Shown one piece after another: positions 16,391 through 23,114 of a DNA stretch of 36,873 bases. Origin of the DNA: a virus. The stretch covers positions 1-36,873 of the IMG/VR virus record IMGVR_UViG_3300033996_001188, one strand, 5' to 3'. Positions within the stretch are counted from its first letter, which is position 1. Every line of letters begins with the position of its first letter. The position numbers were made by a program, and so were the translations under genes. The notes beneath the pieces are model-generated. The model was not told the DNA's origin. It saw only the letters and a program-made list of their open reading frames with translations, and did no database searches.

Positions 16391-17005
16391 CTTTTTACAC
16401 AAATAATTAATATATTTTCTTGATTCAATTACACGTTCTTTTAACTTCTCAATTATTTCAATATCATATTCAAATTCAAACTTTTTATACCTATATTTTT
16501 TATCCACGTTTGAGTAATCAATCTCAACCGAATTATACGTTTCTGGTGTATTCAATAAAATATAAATAACGCTTGCTTTTTTTAACCCTGTCAAATGCAT
16601 ATAAATTTGAACTTGTGTTTCGTACCCTTTTGTTGGAATATTTTCCTCAAATAGTGGTAGTGTGGAAAAATCCCAACTGTTTTTTATATCTATAACCGTG
16701 TCACTAAGCAAAAGGTCGGGCGTTCCAGTGAAATAATCATCCTCATACTGGTTTTCGTTTTTCAAAGCAAAAGGTAAATCAAGCCATTCAATTGCCTTAT
16801 CAATTGCCATATCTTCCATCTCAATGCCTTTATCAATGTACTTTGAGTTTATTTGCGCTCGGTGTCCGTAGATTTGCTCTTTAATCCATGTTTGCAGATA
16901 CGTTTTTGTCGTTTCTGAAAGTGTTTCAGTCTTTGACTTTGGATTAGTCATCAGTGCGCCACTAGCAGACGCACGGCACTTAAATGTTGATAGTGTTGTT
17001 TCCAT
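16373..17005 (-). CDS. PD-(D/E)XK exonuclease (YqaJ/lambda exonuclease-like)
   Basis: The 210-residue protein has an N-terminal S-A-S-x-x-G-x-L segment seen in phage exonucleases, the catalytic pattern FTGTPDLLL...VIDIKN (motifs D and D-x-K; Ile replaces Glu in the classical E-x-K) and YETQVQIYM, matching the QxQ helix of the YqaJ family. Such 5'-3' exonucleases produce single strands for the annealing protein encoded just upstream, with which this gene overlaps by 26 bp. The pair forms a Red-like recombination module. Confidence 0.82.
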   Translation of the reverse strand: METTLSTFKCRASASGALMTNPKSKTETLSETTKTYLQTWIKEQIYGHRAQINSKYIDKGIEMEDMAIDKAIEWLDLPFALKNENQYEDDYFTGTPDLLLSDTVIDIKNSWDFSTLPLFEENIPTKGYETQVQIYMHLTGLKKASVIYILLNTPETYNSVEIDYSNVDKKYRYKKFEFEYDIEIIEKLKERVIESRKYINYLCKKFDIQI

Positions 17006-17633
17006 TTTGTAGTTTTGTTAGTTGTTCCCGTGATTCATCTGTTAATGTATATTTCTCTGAAATGTCGGCTACTTTGAATTTTCCACTTTTTATGGCTTCG
17101 CAAACTTTATTCCAGTTCGGGTGCATCTCATCCATTGGTGTCAAAGTCAAATCTTGCTCGTATTTGATTTGGTCTTTACGATTCAAATCAGAGCCAAATA
17201 ACCGCCCAAAGTGGTCGCTGGCATCCTTAATGGCTCTAGTTTTTGCAATTGGGAACGCCATGCCGAGTGCCCCGTTATTTATATTTTGCAAATCGGCTGG
17301 GCTTGTGCCTTTTGCCGTTTGTAGTTCCGTTGCACCTATGCCATCATGATACTCCCATGTGCCTGTAATTGGGTGCAAGTAGTGAATGCGTACAGTTACC
17401 CAAACACCATTGAATGATTGCCCTTGCCCTGTTATTTCAATACGGTACGACTTGAAAATAGTTTTCAAAAGATACTCAATACGCTCAATAGGTAAGTACT
17501 TGTAATTTTTAATGAATGGGTGTTCTTTCACCCATTCTGTTAAAGGCGGTTGGTTCATTAGAACCATTAACGCATCCTGTTTCTCAATGTTAGACACCTC
17601 GTAAATGTCTTTAATTTTCGGTAAATTGCTCAT
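16980..17633 (-). CDS. Rad52/Sak-like single-strand annealing protein
   Basis: The 217-residue product carries a central segment VTVRIHYLHPITG...DGIGATELQ, then GMAFPIAKTRAIKDASDHFG with LFGSDLNRKD. This resembles the Rad52-like fold's late helix (A-x-x-DAxK-x-x-FG...LGRK) found in Sak-type phage annealing proteins. It would anneal single strands generated by the exonuclease encoded downstream. The last 50 residues are polar and may form the partner-binding tail. It starts 2 bp after the previous gene's stop. Confidence 0.75.
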   Translation of the reverse strand: MSNLPKIKDIYEVSNIEKQDALMVLMNQPPLTEWVKEHPFIKNYKYLPIERIEYLLKTIFKSYRIEITGQGQSFNGVWVTVRIHYLHPITGTWEYHDGIGATELQTAKGTSPADLQNINNGALGMAFPIAKTRAIKDASDHFGRLFGSDLNRKDQIKYEQDLTLTPMDEMHPNWNKVCEAIKSGKFKVADISEKYTLTDESREQLTKLQNGNNTINI

Positions 17634-17635
17634 AA

Positions 17636-17986
17636 TTAAAAGTTGTTTAGTTTATATTCGTCGTGTTTTTCGTCGGGGTCATAGTGGCTGTACTCGATTT
17701 CGTTTTCGGCTTCCAGTTCGGCTTCCATGTCATGCAGTAACTCAAGGAACGTTTTTACAATTTCTGGTTCAAGTTCAGTATCTTGAAACGGTGCACCTGT
17801 CCAAGTTTCTTTGCTGTCATCAGTCATTAAATATCTATCAACTGTTACTATCTCTTTTCCATCAACTACTTTATAGTTGATTTCATAGTGGAAAAAATCA
17901 TCCTTAAAAGTAATGTCGGATAATTCAGTAGGATAATTGCCAAAGCTAAGGGCACTTTCAATCTCTTGTCTAATTTGTTTTTCCAT
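17636..17986 (-). CDS. Hypothetical acidic early protein
   Basis: This is the first gene of the leftward operon, about 20 bp after its promoter, with 116 residues and strongly acidic regions near the C-terminus (LLHDMEAELEAENEIEYSHYD). No domain was recognised. Small acidic products at the head of early phage operons often bind host proteins, but nothing in the sequence proves that here. Confidence 0.7.
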   Translation of the reverse strand: MEKQIRQEIESALSFGNYPTELSDITFKDDFFHYEINYKVVDGKEIVTVDRYLMTDDSKETWTGAPFQDTELEPEIVKTFLELLHDMEAELEAENEIEYSHYDPDEKHDEYKLNNF

Positions 17987-18011
17987 GATGTTTGTCGTTT
18001 AAAATGATATG

Positions 18012-18043
18012 CAAATATAAACATATTATAAACATTATACAAA
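18012..18043 (-). promoter_or_regulatory. Leftward early promoter
   Basis: On the minus strand TTTG (18040-18043) precedes TATATTTG (18012-18019) by 20 bp, a full Bacteroidota consensus. It faces away from the rightward promoter at 18123-18153. The AT-rich 80 bp between the two show no clear operator repeat. Confidence 0.8.
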
Positions 18044-18122
18044 CATTTTACTATCTAATTTATATATACTTTCATTCACTTAATCGAATTTATCTATACA
18101 TGAAAAATAATCATCAAAATGC

Positions 18123-18153
18123 TTGTTTTGTATGCAATTGTATACTATCTTTG
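18123..18153 (+). promoter_or_regulatory. Rightward early promoter
   Basis: TTG (18123-18125), 20 bp, then TATCTTTG (18146-18153) matches the Bacteroidota -33/-7 pattern. It lies 43 bp before the first rightward gene and drives the small-gene early region. A TTTTG just after the -33 box gives an alternative but poorly spaced -33. Confidence 0.75.
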
Positions 18154-18195
18154 TATCAACAATAAGGAAATAAACAACAACTAAAAATTAAGATT

Positions 18196-18393
18196 ATGAA
18201 AACTGAAATTCAAAACACAATCGAAGAAGCTAAAAAAATAATGAAACGTCATAATTTACAATTTGCTACAATTTGGGAAACATCGAGCAGAAAAACAACA
18301 ATGTATGGATTTAACTTTGAGAATGTTGAGGTAGGTTTTTCAGAAAAGAAAGACGGAGTAAAAAGAACAGCAATACAAATCATTAAGGCATAA
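18196..18393 (+). CDS. Hypothetical early protein (65 aa)
   Basis: This is the first gene of the rightward operon. Its 65 residues combine an N-terminal amphipathic helix and a basic, beta-like C-terminal half. No domain was recognised. The ATG is well separated from the promoter and preceded by an A-rich leader, typical of Bacteroidota genes without Shine-Dalgarno sites. Confidence 0.7.
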   Translation: MKTEIQNTIEEAKKIMKRHNLQFATIWETSSRKTTMYGFNFENVEVGFSEKKDGVKRTAIQIIKA

Positions 18394-18397
18394 TAAT

Positions 18398-18426
18398 CAC
18401 CTAAAGCCTTTCGGTGGCGGTTAACC
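18398..18426 (+). promoter_or_regulatory. Intergenic hairpin plus palindrome
   Basis: CACC/GGTG (18398-18401 with 18413-18416) forms a stem around an AAA-GCC-TTT helix, followed by the palindrome CGGTTAACCG (18418-18427 region). Bases 18406-18423 are complementary, apart from a 3-nt insertion, to another intergenic element at 25424-25438 on the same strand. It could be an RNA-processing, attenuation or pairing site. Its position 12 bp before the next ATG suggests a translational effect. Confidence 0.45.
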
Positions 18427-18437
18427 GATTTACAATT

Positions 18438-18938
18438 ATGAATAACGTAATAATAAAAACATGGGTTCATGATCGCATTGAAAATGGAATCATGCTAGAG
18501 AGGGCACACTACGAAGAAAAGCCTGCGGTACTATTACACTGGGGAATAGCATACGAAGAGTTAAAAACCGGAACAGGTATGTTTACCGTGGCATTTGTAA
18601 GACTTGAAGATGGAAGTGTTTGTAATGTATACCCATCGGATATTAGATTTATCATTGACGATAAAATATCGAAGTTAGAAGCTTCGGCACCTAAACAAGA
18701 AAGCCCATACCCGAAAGTAATGATGGTATCGAATGATGGTAGTGAGTGGCTTCAAAGAGTTGTATTTTTAGAGAAAAATTCAAAATTTATAGCTTGGAGT
18801 GCTGAAACTATTAAAGATGCTGAGCGTGCAATATATACTTCAACATGGAACTACGCCAAAGACATCGAGTCTATCCCATCCTACACAATGGAGGAGTTAT
18901 TTGAGAAACTTGGAGAAAAATTCACTATTAAAGATTAA
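18438..18938 (+). CDS. Hypothetical early protein (166 aa)
   Basis: ATG at 18438 is chosen over an upstream GTG (18414) because the latter would put the conserved-looking hairpin into the coding region. The 166-residue product looks two-part: a beta-rich first half with a DGSVCNVYP segment, then a C-terminal helical segment (YTMEELFEKLGEKF). The family is not recognised. Confidence 0.7.
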   Translation: MNNVIIKTWVHDRIENGIMLERAHYEEKPAVLLHWGIAYEELKTGTGMFTVAFVRLEDGSVCNVYPSDIRFIIDDKISKLEASAPKQESPYPKVMMVSNDGSEWLQRVVFLEKNSKFIAWSAETIKDAERAIYTSTWNYAKDIESIPSYTMEELFEKLGEKFTIKD

Positions 18939-18942
18939 GATT

Positions 18943-19053
18943 ATGTGCAAAGTATGCGGAGAGCCAACAGTATATGCTTATTGCTGTGGCAGAAAAGAAG
19001 AAGAACGTCATTATACAGAATATGACGATTATTGCGGAACAATAGAACGATAA
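18943..19053 (+). CDS. Small zinc-ribbon-like protein (36 aa)
   Basis: The 36-residue protein begins MCKVCGEP and continues with AYCCGRK and YDDYCGTIE, giving several CxxC or CC pairs that can bind a metal ion. It begins 4 bp after the previous stop and ends 4 bp before the next ATG, so it fits the operon exactly. It is too short for most gene finders. Confidence 0.65.
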   Translation: MCKVCGEPTVYAYCCGRKEEERHYTEYDDYCGTIER

Positions 19054-19057
19054 AGCC

Positions 19058-19345
19058 ATGAGCAGGAAAATTCTATTCAACGGCAAGCACTACGAACTCG
19101 TCCACTGGCATTTTAGATATTTGGAGGCAAAAGACGAGTTCGGAAATAAGTTATTAATAAAACACTCACAAAATCAAAACAGCATGAAAAGACTAATAGA
19201 AGAAGCAAAAGAGCTAATCAAAGAAACAATTTGGACGTGGTTCGCAGATGAGCCTATGCAGATGGTTCATATTAGAATTACAGTATATATAATTTTCGGA
19301 GTATTAATCATTGCAGGAGCACTCGTTGAGTGGTTTTGTAAGTAA
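19058..19345 (+). CDS. Small membrane protein (95 aa)
   Basis: An N-terminal basic beta-like part (FNGKHYELVHWHF) leads to a helical middle and a C-terminal transmembrane segment of about 20 residues (VYIIFGVLIIAGALVEWF). Such single-span early proteins can act at the host membrane. No family was recognised. Confidence 0.65.
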   Translation: MSRKILFNGKHYELVHWHFRYLEAKDEFGNKLLIKHSQNQNSMKRLIEEAKELIKETIWTWFADEPMQMVHIRITVYIIFGVLIIAGALVEWFCK

Positions 19346-19357
19346 AAATTTAAAACA

Positions 19358-19687
19358 ATGGATATAGAATGCCCATATTGCGGAAAAGGACTTGAAATAT
19401 GCCACGATGATAATTTTGGCTATCAAGAAGGCTTTAAACATCAAATGGAATGTGATTACTGTCAAAAAACATTTGTATTTGAAACTTCAATTGTATTTTA
19501 TTACGAAGCTCAAAAAGCGGATTGCCTAAATGATGGAAATCACGACTATCAATTAACCTACACATTTCCGAAAGATTTTTCAAAAATGGAATGTTCAATG
19601 TGTGGAGATAAACGAGAAATTACCGAAAACGAAAGATTGAAATTTAATATCGGAACTAAACAAATTTACATCGATTCACTTCGTTAG
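19358..19687 (+). CDS. Zinc-ribbon protein (109 aa)
   Basis: Four Cys pairs are visible: CPYC near residue 5, CDYC near 33, and CSMC near 82, with single Cys between. Zinc ribbons of this kind are frequent in phage early regions and may bind DNA, RNA polymerase or nucleic acid enzymes. The length of 109 residues with two ribbons is typical. It is followed by 64 bp without a gene, which hold two short hairpins. Confidence 0.75.
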   Translation: MDIECPYCGKGLEICHDDNFGYQEGFKHQMECDYCQKTFVFETSIVFYYEAQKADCLNDGNHDYQLTYTFPKDFSKMECSMCGDKREITENERLKFNIGTKQIYIDSLR

Positions 19688-19751
19688 ACTCAGTCTGCTT
19701 TTTGCAGGCGGATTTATGGAGTTAGTTAAGTAACCAATAAACCAACAACCA

Positions 19752-19958
19752 ATGAAAAATGTATTTGTTTTTGTCTATGCAAAAGGCAATGAAATAAAAG
19801 TGCTTGATACAGAACAATCAAAGCTATTAGATGGTGATTTGAAAAAAGATGGTTGGAAGCATACAACCACATTAGATGCTTGCATTTTTATTGAGCATCT
19901 GCATAATAATTGTGATGATGCCAAAAAAGAAATAAAAAATCTATCTAAAACTGAATGA
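19752..19958 (+). CDS. Hypothetical protein (68 aa)
   Basis: The 68-residue acidic protein has a beta-alpha-beta-alpha pattern (VFVFVYAKG at the N-terminus, then KDGWKHTTTLDACIFIEHL). It overlaps the next gene by 4 bp, which supports translation. No match to a known family was recognised. Confidence 0.6.
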   Translation: MKNVFVFVYAKGNEIKVLDTEQSKLLDGDLKKDGWKHTTTLDACIFIEHLHNNCDDAKKEIKNLSKTE

Positions 19959-20140
19959 AACGAACCTACCTAGAAGTATATGTACAAGGCACGCTTCACA
20001 AGCGCCACGACATAACGAATGAGAGTGAACAAAAAGTGGATTCTTACTGCAAAAATGCAATGATGTTTGAAACAGTAGAGCTTCATGAGTTAATAACCGA
20101 CCGACTATTACCAGTTGGCAAAATAAATAAATTAGTATGA
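19955..20140 (+). CDS. Hypothetical protein (61 aa)
   Basis: It starts in an ATGA overlap with the preceding gene and ends in a 4-bp overlap with the next, so the three genes form one translational chain. The 61-residue product has a beta hairpin N-terminus (TYLEVYVQGTLHKRHD) and a helical C-terminus. Function is unknown. Confidence 0.6.
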   Translation: MKRTYLEVYVQGTLHKRHDITNESEQKVDSYCKNAMMFETVELHELITDRLLPVGKINKLV

Positions 20141-20532
20141 TAGAAGCACGAGAATTGAGAATTGGAAATTTTGTTGATTGCGAACGTCCACTATATGATG
20201 AAAAATTCATAACAGTAGAATCTGTTTCTTTTGACTCTATAAACTTAAATTTCAGGGAATATGAATTGGAAAAATTGCAACCCATACCCCTCACCGAAGA
20301 ATGGCTTTTGAAATTTGGGTTTGAATTAGAAACTGACGACGGAGACGTAAAATACTATGAAATTCAAAGATTTTGGTATTACGTTATTTTTGACCATGGA
20401 GATGTTAGATTGGACATAAAAACAGGCAAAAACATAACTCATACTGTTTTTTATATGGATGAAAGATTTCAGTATGTCCACCAACTCCAAAACCTATATT
20501 TCGCACTCACAGGCGAAGAATTAACCATTTAA
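20137..20532 (+). CDS. Conserved Bacteroidota phage/prophage protein (131 aa)
   Basis: The pattern 'LRIGNFVD' at the start, LQPIPLTEEWLLKFGF in the middle and YVHQLQNLYFALTGEEL at the end is one I associate with a widespread small protein of Bacteroidota phages and prophages of unknown function. All three parts are present, so it is intact. Confidence 0.7.
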   Translation: MIEARELRIGNFVDCERPLYDEKFITVESVSFDSINLNFREYELEKLQPIPLTEEWLLKFGFELETDDGDVKYYEIQRFWYYVIFDHGDVRLDIKTGKNITHTVFYMDERFQYVHQLQNLYFALTGEELTI

Positions 20533-20542
20533 CAATAGAACT

Positions 20543-20860
20543 ATGAGCAAACTAGCCACCGACCTAACAAAGGCTGTCAATGCCTACATAAAGGCTTTTG
20601 ACGCAAAATATAAAACCCACACTGAATGTGTTGATTTTGGATTAGTATATGAAGTTGCTGATATGTATTTGTCTTTCACTGACATTATACAGTGTATTGA
20701 CAATGATATTCAATTTTCAGACCTTTATGCATGGTATTGGTTCATTACCTACACCAAATGCAAAATTAATCTGCAAACGTATCTAAGGCGAAAAGCAGAC
20801 TATCCAGAGAGTAATCATCAATCTTTACAAATAATTTTACTAAACGAAATGATACCATGA
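20543..20860 (+). CDS. Hypothetical protein (105 aa)
   Basis: A helical protein with a tyrosine- and tryptophan-rich middle (FSDLYAWYWFITYTK) and a basic C-terminal half (LRRKADYPES). It ends in a 4-bp overlap with the next small membrane gene. No domain was recognised. Confidence 0.6.
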   Translation: MSKLATDLTKAVNAYIKAFDAKYKTHTECVDFGLVYEVADMYLSFTDIIQCIDNDIQFSDLYAWYWFITYTKCKINLQTYLRRKADYPESNHQSLQIILLNEMIP

Positions 20861-20970
20861 CCGAACCGGAAGAAAACAAGCTAATGGCTTACAGCGCACT
20901 GGTTGCACTGGTGATAGTGATTTCAATGGTGATAGTATTTTTATTCACTTATAAACTATTATTCACATGA
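20857..20970 (+). CDS. Small membrane protein (37 aa)
   Basis: The 37-residue frame has an acidic N-terminus (MTEPEENK) followed by one long hydrophobic helix (ALVALVIVISMVIVFLF). It starts in an ATGA overlap with the gene before it and ends in an ATGA overlap with the methyltransferase after it. That tiling is strong support for a real gene. Confidence 0.65.
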   Translation: MTEPEENKLMAYSALVALVIVISMVIVFLFTYKLLFT

Positions 20971-21623
20971 TACAGATAGACAACTTCACATTCCATAATG
21001 CTGACAATATGGAAATAATGGCTCAATATCCTGATAAGTTTTTTGATTTGGCGATTGTTGACCCGCCTTATGGAATAAATGTGAATGTTTCAATGGGTAG
21101 AAGGAAAGGCAATAAAAAAAGCGATTATCACAAATTCTCTGGCAATGATTCGTCTATTCCGAATGATGATTATTTTAAAGAATTATTTCGTATTTCAAAA
21201 AATCAGATTGTATGGGGAGGTAACTATATGACCCAATATTTAAAACCAACTCCATGCTGGATTTTATGGGATAAAGGATTTTCGGAAAATGTAACCTTTG
21301 CGCAGTTTGAAATGGCTTGGACTTCGTTTTCTTCAAGTGCAAAAAAGTATGATTTTAATGCTGCAGCAAATAATGAAAGAATACATCCAACGGAAAAACC
21401 GAAAGATTTATACGCTTGGATATTATCGAGATATGCACAACCTAATCAAAAAATCCTCGACACTCATTTAGGTAGTGGCTCAATAGCTTTAGCAATCGAC
21501 AAAGCAAATAAACTCGACAATATGAATTTAGAGTTTGTAGGTATTGAGTTAGACACGGAGTATTTTGAAGCGAGTATGAAACGATTTAATAATTACAGAT
21601 TACAAAAAACTATATTTGAATGA
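20967..21623 (+). CDS. DNA N6-adenine methyltransferase, copy 1 (beta class)
   Basis: The 218-residue protein has the catalytic motif DPPY at residues 32-35 (motif IV), a variable middle of about 125 residues, then motif I-like DTHLGSGS near 165-172 and GIELDTEYF. Motif IV before motif I is the beta-class order, in which the middle is the target recognition domain. It likely methylates phage DNA against restriction. The first 37 residues differ from copy 2 (23684-24343) at one position and the last 55 also at one, while the middle is clearly diverged, so target sites probably differ. It overlaps both neighbours by 4 bp. Confidence 0.88.
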   Translation: MIQIDNFTFHNADNMEIMAQYPDKFFDLAIVDPPYGINVNVSMGRRKGNKKSDYHKFSGNDSSIPNDDYFKELFRISKNQIVWGGNYMTQYLKPTPCWILWDKGFSENVTFAQFEMAWTSFSSSAKKYDFNAAANNERIHPTEKPKDLYAWILSRYAQPNQKILDTHLGSGSIALAIDKANKLDNMNLEFVGIELDTEYFEASMKRFNNYRLQKTIFE

Positions 21624-21949
21624 ACGGATTTATACACTTTTCCGACTTTGTTATACAAATAGTGATTGATGAATACAACATCACACGGAATGACCTAAAA
21701 GGACGTAGCAGAAAAAAACAAATCAGAGAAGCACGACAGTTATTCACTACATTACTCTATTACCATGCCTACTCAAAATACAGGGTAACACTTGAACAGA
21801 TAGGCGATTTGGTCGGAGTAGGACACTCGACAGTCTTACACTCAAAAGATACGGTAGTCAACATGATTGCAACCGATATTGATTTTTCAAACCGAATGGA
21901 TAAACTTCAACGTAAAGTGAAAGAATGGCAAAAAAACAACCAACACTAA
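21620..21949 (+). CDS. Second stand-alone DnaA domain IV-like protein
   Basis: The 109-residue helical protein contains KGRSRKKQIREARQ and LEQIGDLVGVGHSTVLHS. This is the same linker plus DnaA box-reading helix as in the protein at 15023-15352 (which reads GRDHCTVIHS). The Asp before His is replaced by Gly, so its DNA target could differ. It overlaps the methyltransferase by 4 bp and the next gene by 25 bp. Early expression suggests control of replication initiation. No ATPase domain is present. Confidence 0.8.
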   Translation: MNGFIHFSDFVIQIVIDEYNITRNDLKGRSRKKQIREARQLFTTLLYYHAYSKYRVTLEQIGDLVGVGHSTVLHSKDTVVNMIATDIDFSNRMDKLQRKVKEWQKNNQH

Positions 21950-22083
21950 TCAAAGTCGAATCAGTATACTGCAAGAACTGCAAGCACAGGGATAAATAAA
22001 TACATCATCTTATATGGACTTGTAAACTGAAACCAACAATTAAAACAGGGAATTACATTTTAATATGCGAAAATTATGCTTGA
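21925..22083 (+). pseudogene. Cys-rich small protein gene broken by an in-frame TAA
   Basis: From ATG at 21925 the frame reads MAKKQPTLIKVESVYCKNC and stops at TAA 21997-21999. The same frame then continues for 27 codons (IWTCKLKP...ILICENYA) to a TGA that overlaps the next start codon. Together they form a complete four-Cys protein of the CxxC...C...C type common in phages. Only one codon separates it from an intact gene, so it has recently been broken, or the stop is read through. Confidence 0.7.
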
Positions 22084-22246
22084 GAAACTAATAACATGGT
22101 CGGAATTAAGCCGATACTTAACAGGCGGACATCGAACCGCCATACATCCAAAAAAGTTCCCACGTAAACACTGGGCAAAAATGGATAAATTAATACATTA
22201 CGAACTACCACAATGGTGGGAAACATTTAAAACTAAGAATCAATGA
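22076..22246 (+). CDS. Small basic protein (56 aa)
   Basis: ATG at 22076-22078 lies inside the end of the broken Cys-rich frame, and TGA at 22244-22246 overlaps the next ATG. The 56-residue product is Trp-, His- and Lys-rich (WSELSRYLTGGHRTAIHP, then WAKMDKLIHYELPQWWE), possibly a small helical DNA-binding protein. Function is not established. Confidence 0.65.
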   Translation: MLEKLITWSELSRYLTGGHRTAIHPKKFPRKHWAKMDKLIHYELPQWWETFKTKNQ

Positions 22247-22683
22247 GCGAAATGCAATATACCAATCAAGCCATCGCACTGGCGACAAAAGAGCGAAACA
22301 AGGACAATATGGATAAACTTGATAGAACAGCTATCCATGCAGTCAGAGCAAATGACCCGAATAAGACTGTGTTCTTGTTCAAAAAAGAGCCTACACCTGC
22401 AATGATTGAGCGCAATAAGGCACTTGTAACTGATAAGGCAATCAAGCCTACACAATTATACACGGAGGTAGCAAAGAAAAATGAAAACATCTATAAAAAC
22501 GACCCAGATTATACAAATATGGTTGATTTTATATATGCTTTTCCACACAAAAGCCGTGCTGGCGTTGCTAAGTACTTGGATGAAAACAACATAATCGTTT
22601 ACAAGTACAAACAACAAAAGTACGTCAAAACGCAGGATTTTTTAATTATGAAAATAAATCGTCAGAAGTTGACTGTAATTTGA
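22243..22683 (+). CDS. Hypothetical protein (146 aa)
   Basis: The product has an acidic-polar first half and a C-terminal segment (YAFPHKSRAGVAKYLDENNIIVY) that looks like a winged-helix DNA-binding unit. No family was recognised. Its stop codon comes just before the promoter and kissing RNA element C. Confidence 0.6.
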   Translation: MSEMQYTNQAIALATKERNKDNMDKLDRTAIHAVRANDPNKTVFLFKKEPTPAMIERNKALVTDKAIKPTQLYTEVAKKNENIYKNDPDYTNMVDFIYAFPHKSRAGVAKYLDENNIIVYKYKQQKYVKTQDFLIMKINRQKLTVI

Positions 22684-22701
22684 AAAATAGTATTATCTTT
22701 G
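22669..22701 (+). promoter_or_regulatory. Promoter for RNA element C
   Basis: TATCTTTG (22694-22701) is a perfect -7 box, identical to the rightward early promoter. The best -33 candidate is TTG (22669-22671) with a 22-bp spacer, slightly long. The -33 lies within the end of the upstream gene. Transcription would start about 7 nt downstream, just before hairpin 1. Confidence 0.6.
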
Positions 22702-22707
22702 TGATGT

Positions 22708-22796
22708 ATTCGACAGGTGGAGCTGTCTAATCAATTAACACACACACTAGCCCATTGGCGGACGGTACTCCACTACCCGAAGCCGTTGGGCTTTTT
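22708..22796 (+). ncRNA. Kissing-hairpin small RNA/leader, copy C
   Basis: Hairpin 1 is GACAG-GTGGAG-CTGTC (22712-22727) with a closed 6-nt loop. Hairpin 2 has an outer stem of 11 positions with one mismatch and one G-U pair (22749-22759 with 22782-22792), a 4x4 internal loop, an inner stem GGTA/TACC (22764-22767 with 22774-22777) and the closed 6-nt loop CTCCAC (22768-22773). The loops GTGGAG and CTCCAC are exact complements. A U-run (22792-22796) follows, so the RNA can end as an intrinsic terminator. The gap of 137 bp between genes contains nothing else. Confidence 0.72.
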
Positions 22797-22820
22797 AATT
22801 AATTAAATAAATATACAATT

Positions 22821-23051
22821 ATGCTATTAAAAAAAACAACCAAACTTTTCAAAGGTGATAAGGTAAAGGAAGGTGATTATGTTAGATTCCTATCATCTGA
22901 TTCAGAATTTATAAATTGTCAAGTAAAAAAAAGAACATGTGATAATGTTCATTGCGAAACGGGCAAAAAAATGAAAAAAGGTTCTTTGTATATTCATAAT
23001 CAGTTTTTTGATATAAAAGACTATCGAAATGCTGAACCGCAACCTTTTTAG
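22821..23051 (+). CDS. Hypothetical protein (76 aa)
   Basis: A small basic protein (KKTTKLFKGDKVKEGDYVRF) with an SH3- or KOW-like beta start, two central Cys, and a C-terminal acidic/aromatic part. It begins 25 bp after the terminator-like end of RNA element C, so its expression may depend on readthrough there. The family is unknown. Confidence 0.6.
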   Translation: MLLKKTTKLFKGDKVKEGDYVRFLSSDSEFINCQVKKRTCDNVHCETGKKMKKGSLYIHNQFFDIKDYRNAEPQPF

Positions 23052-23070
23052 CATTAACCATAACAAAATA

Positions 23071-23090
23071 TATGTGAACTAAATCACATA
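23071..23090. promoter_or_regulatory. Perfect TGTGA-N6-TCACA palindrome
   Basis: TATGTGA, six bases, TCACATA: a 7-bp perfect inverted repeat in the 63-bp gap before the gene at 23115. The core equals the canonical CRP/FNR-family half-site pair. It could be an operator for a host CRP-type regulator or a phage regulator. No clear promoter is seen next to it. Confidence 0.5.
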
Positions 23091-23114
23091 AATTATAATT
23101 AAACAATTGAAACC

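Noticed and set aside
19688-19751. Possible fourth kissing RNA in the 64-bp gap (AGAC-TCA-GTCT and CTGC-TTTTT-GCAG hairpins)
   Set aside because: The two loops are not complementary, there is no promoter and no U-run after the second hairpin.
9796-21999. Genome-wide recoding of TAA as a sense codon
   Set aside because: Several genes use TAA as a stop with tight downstream starts, so the two in-frame TAA codons are better seen as local mutations or readthrough.
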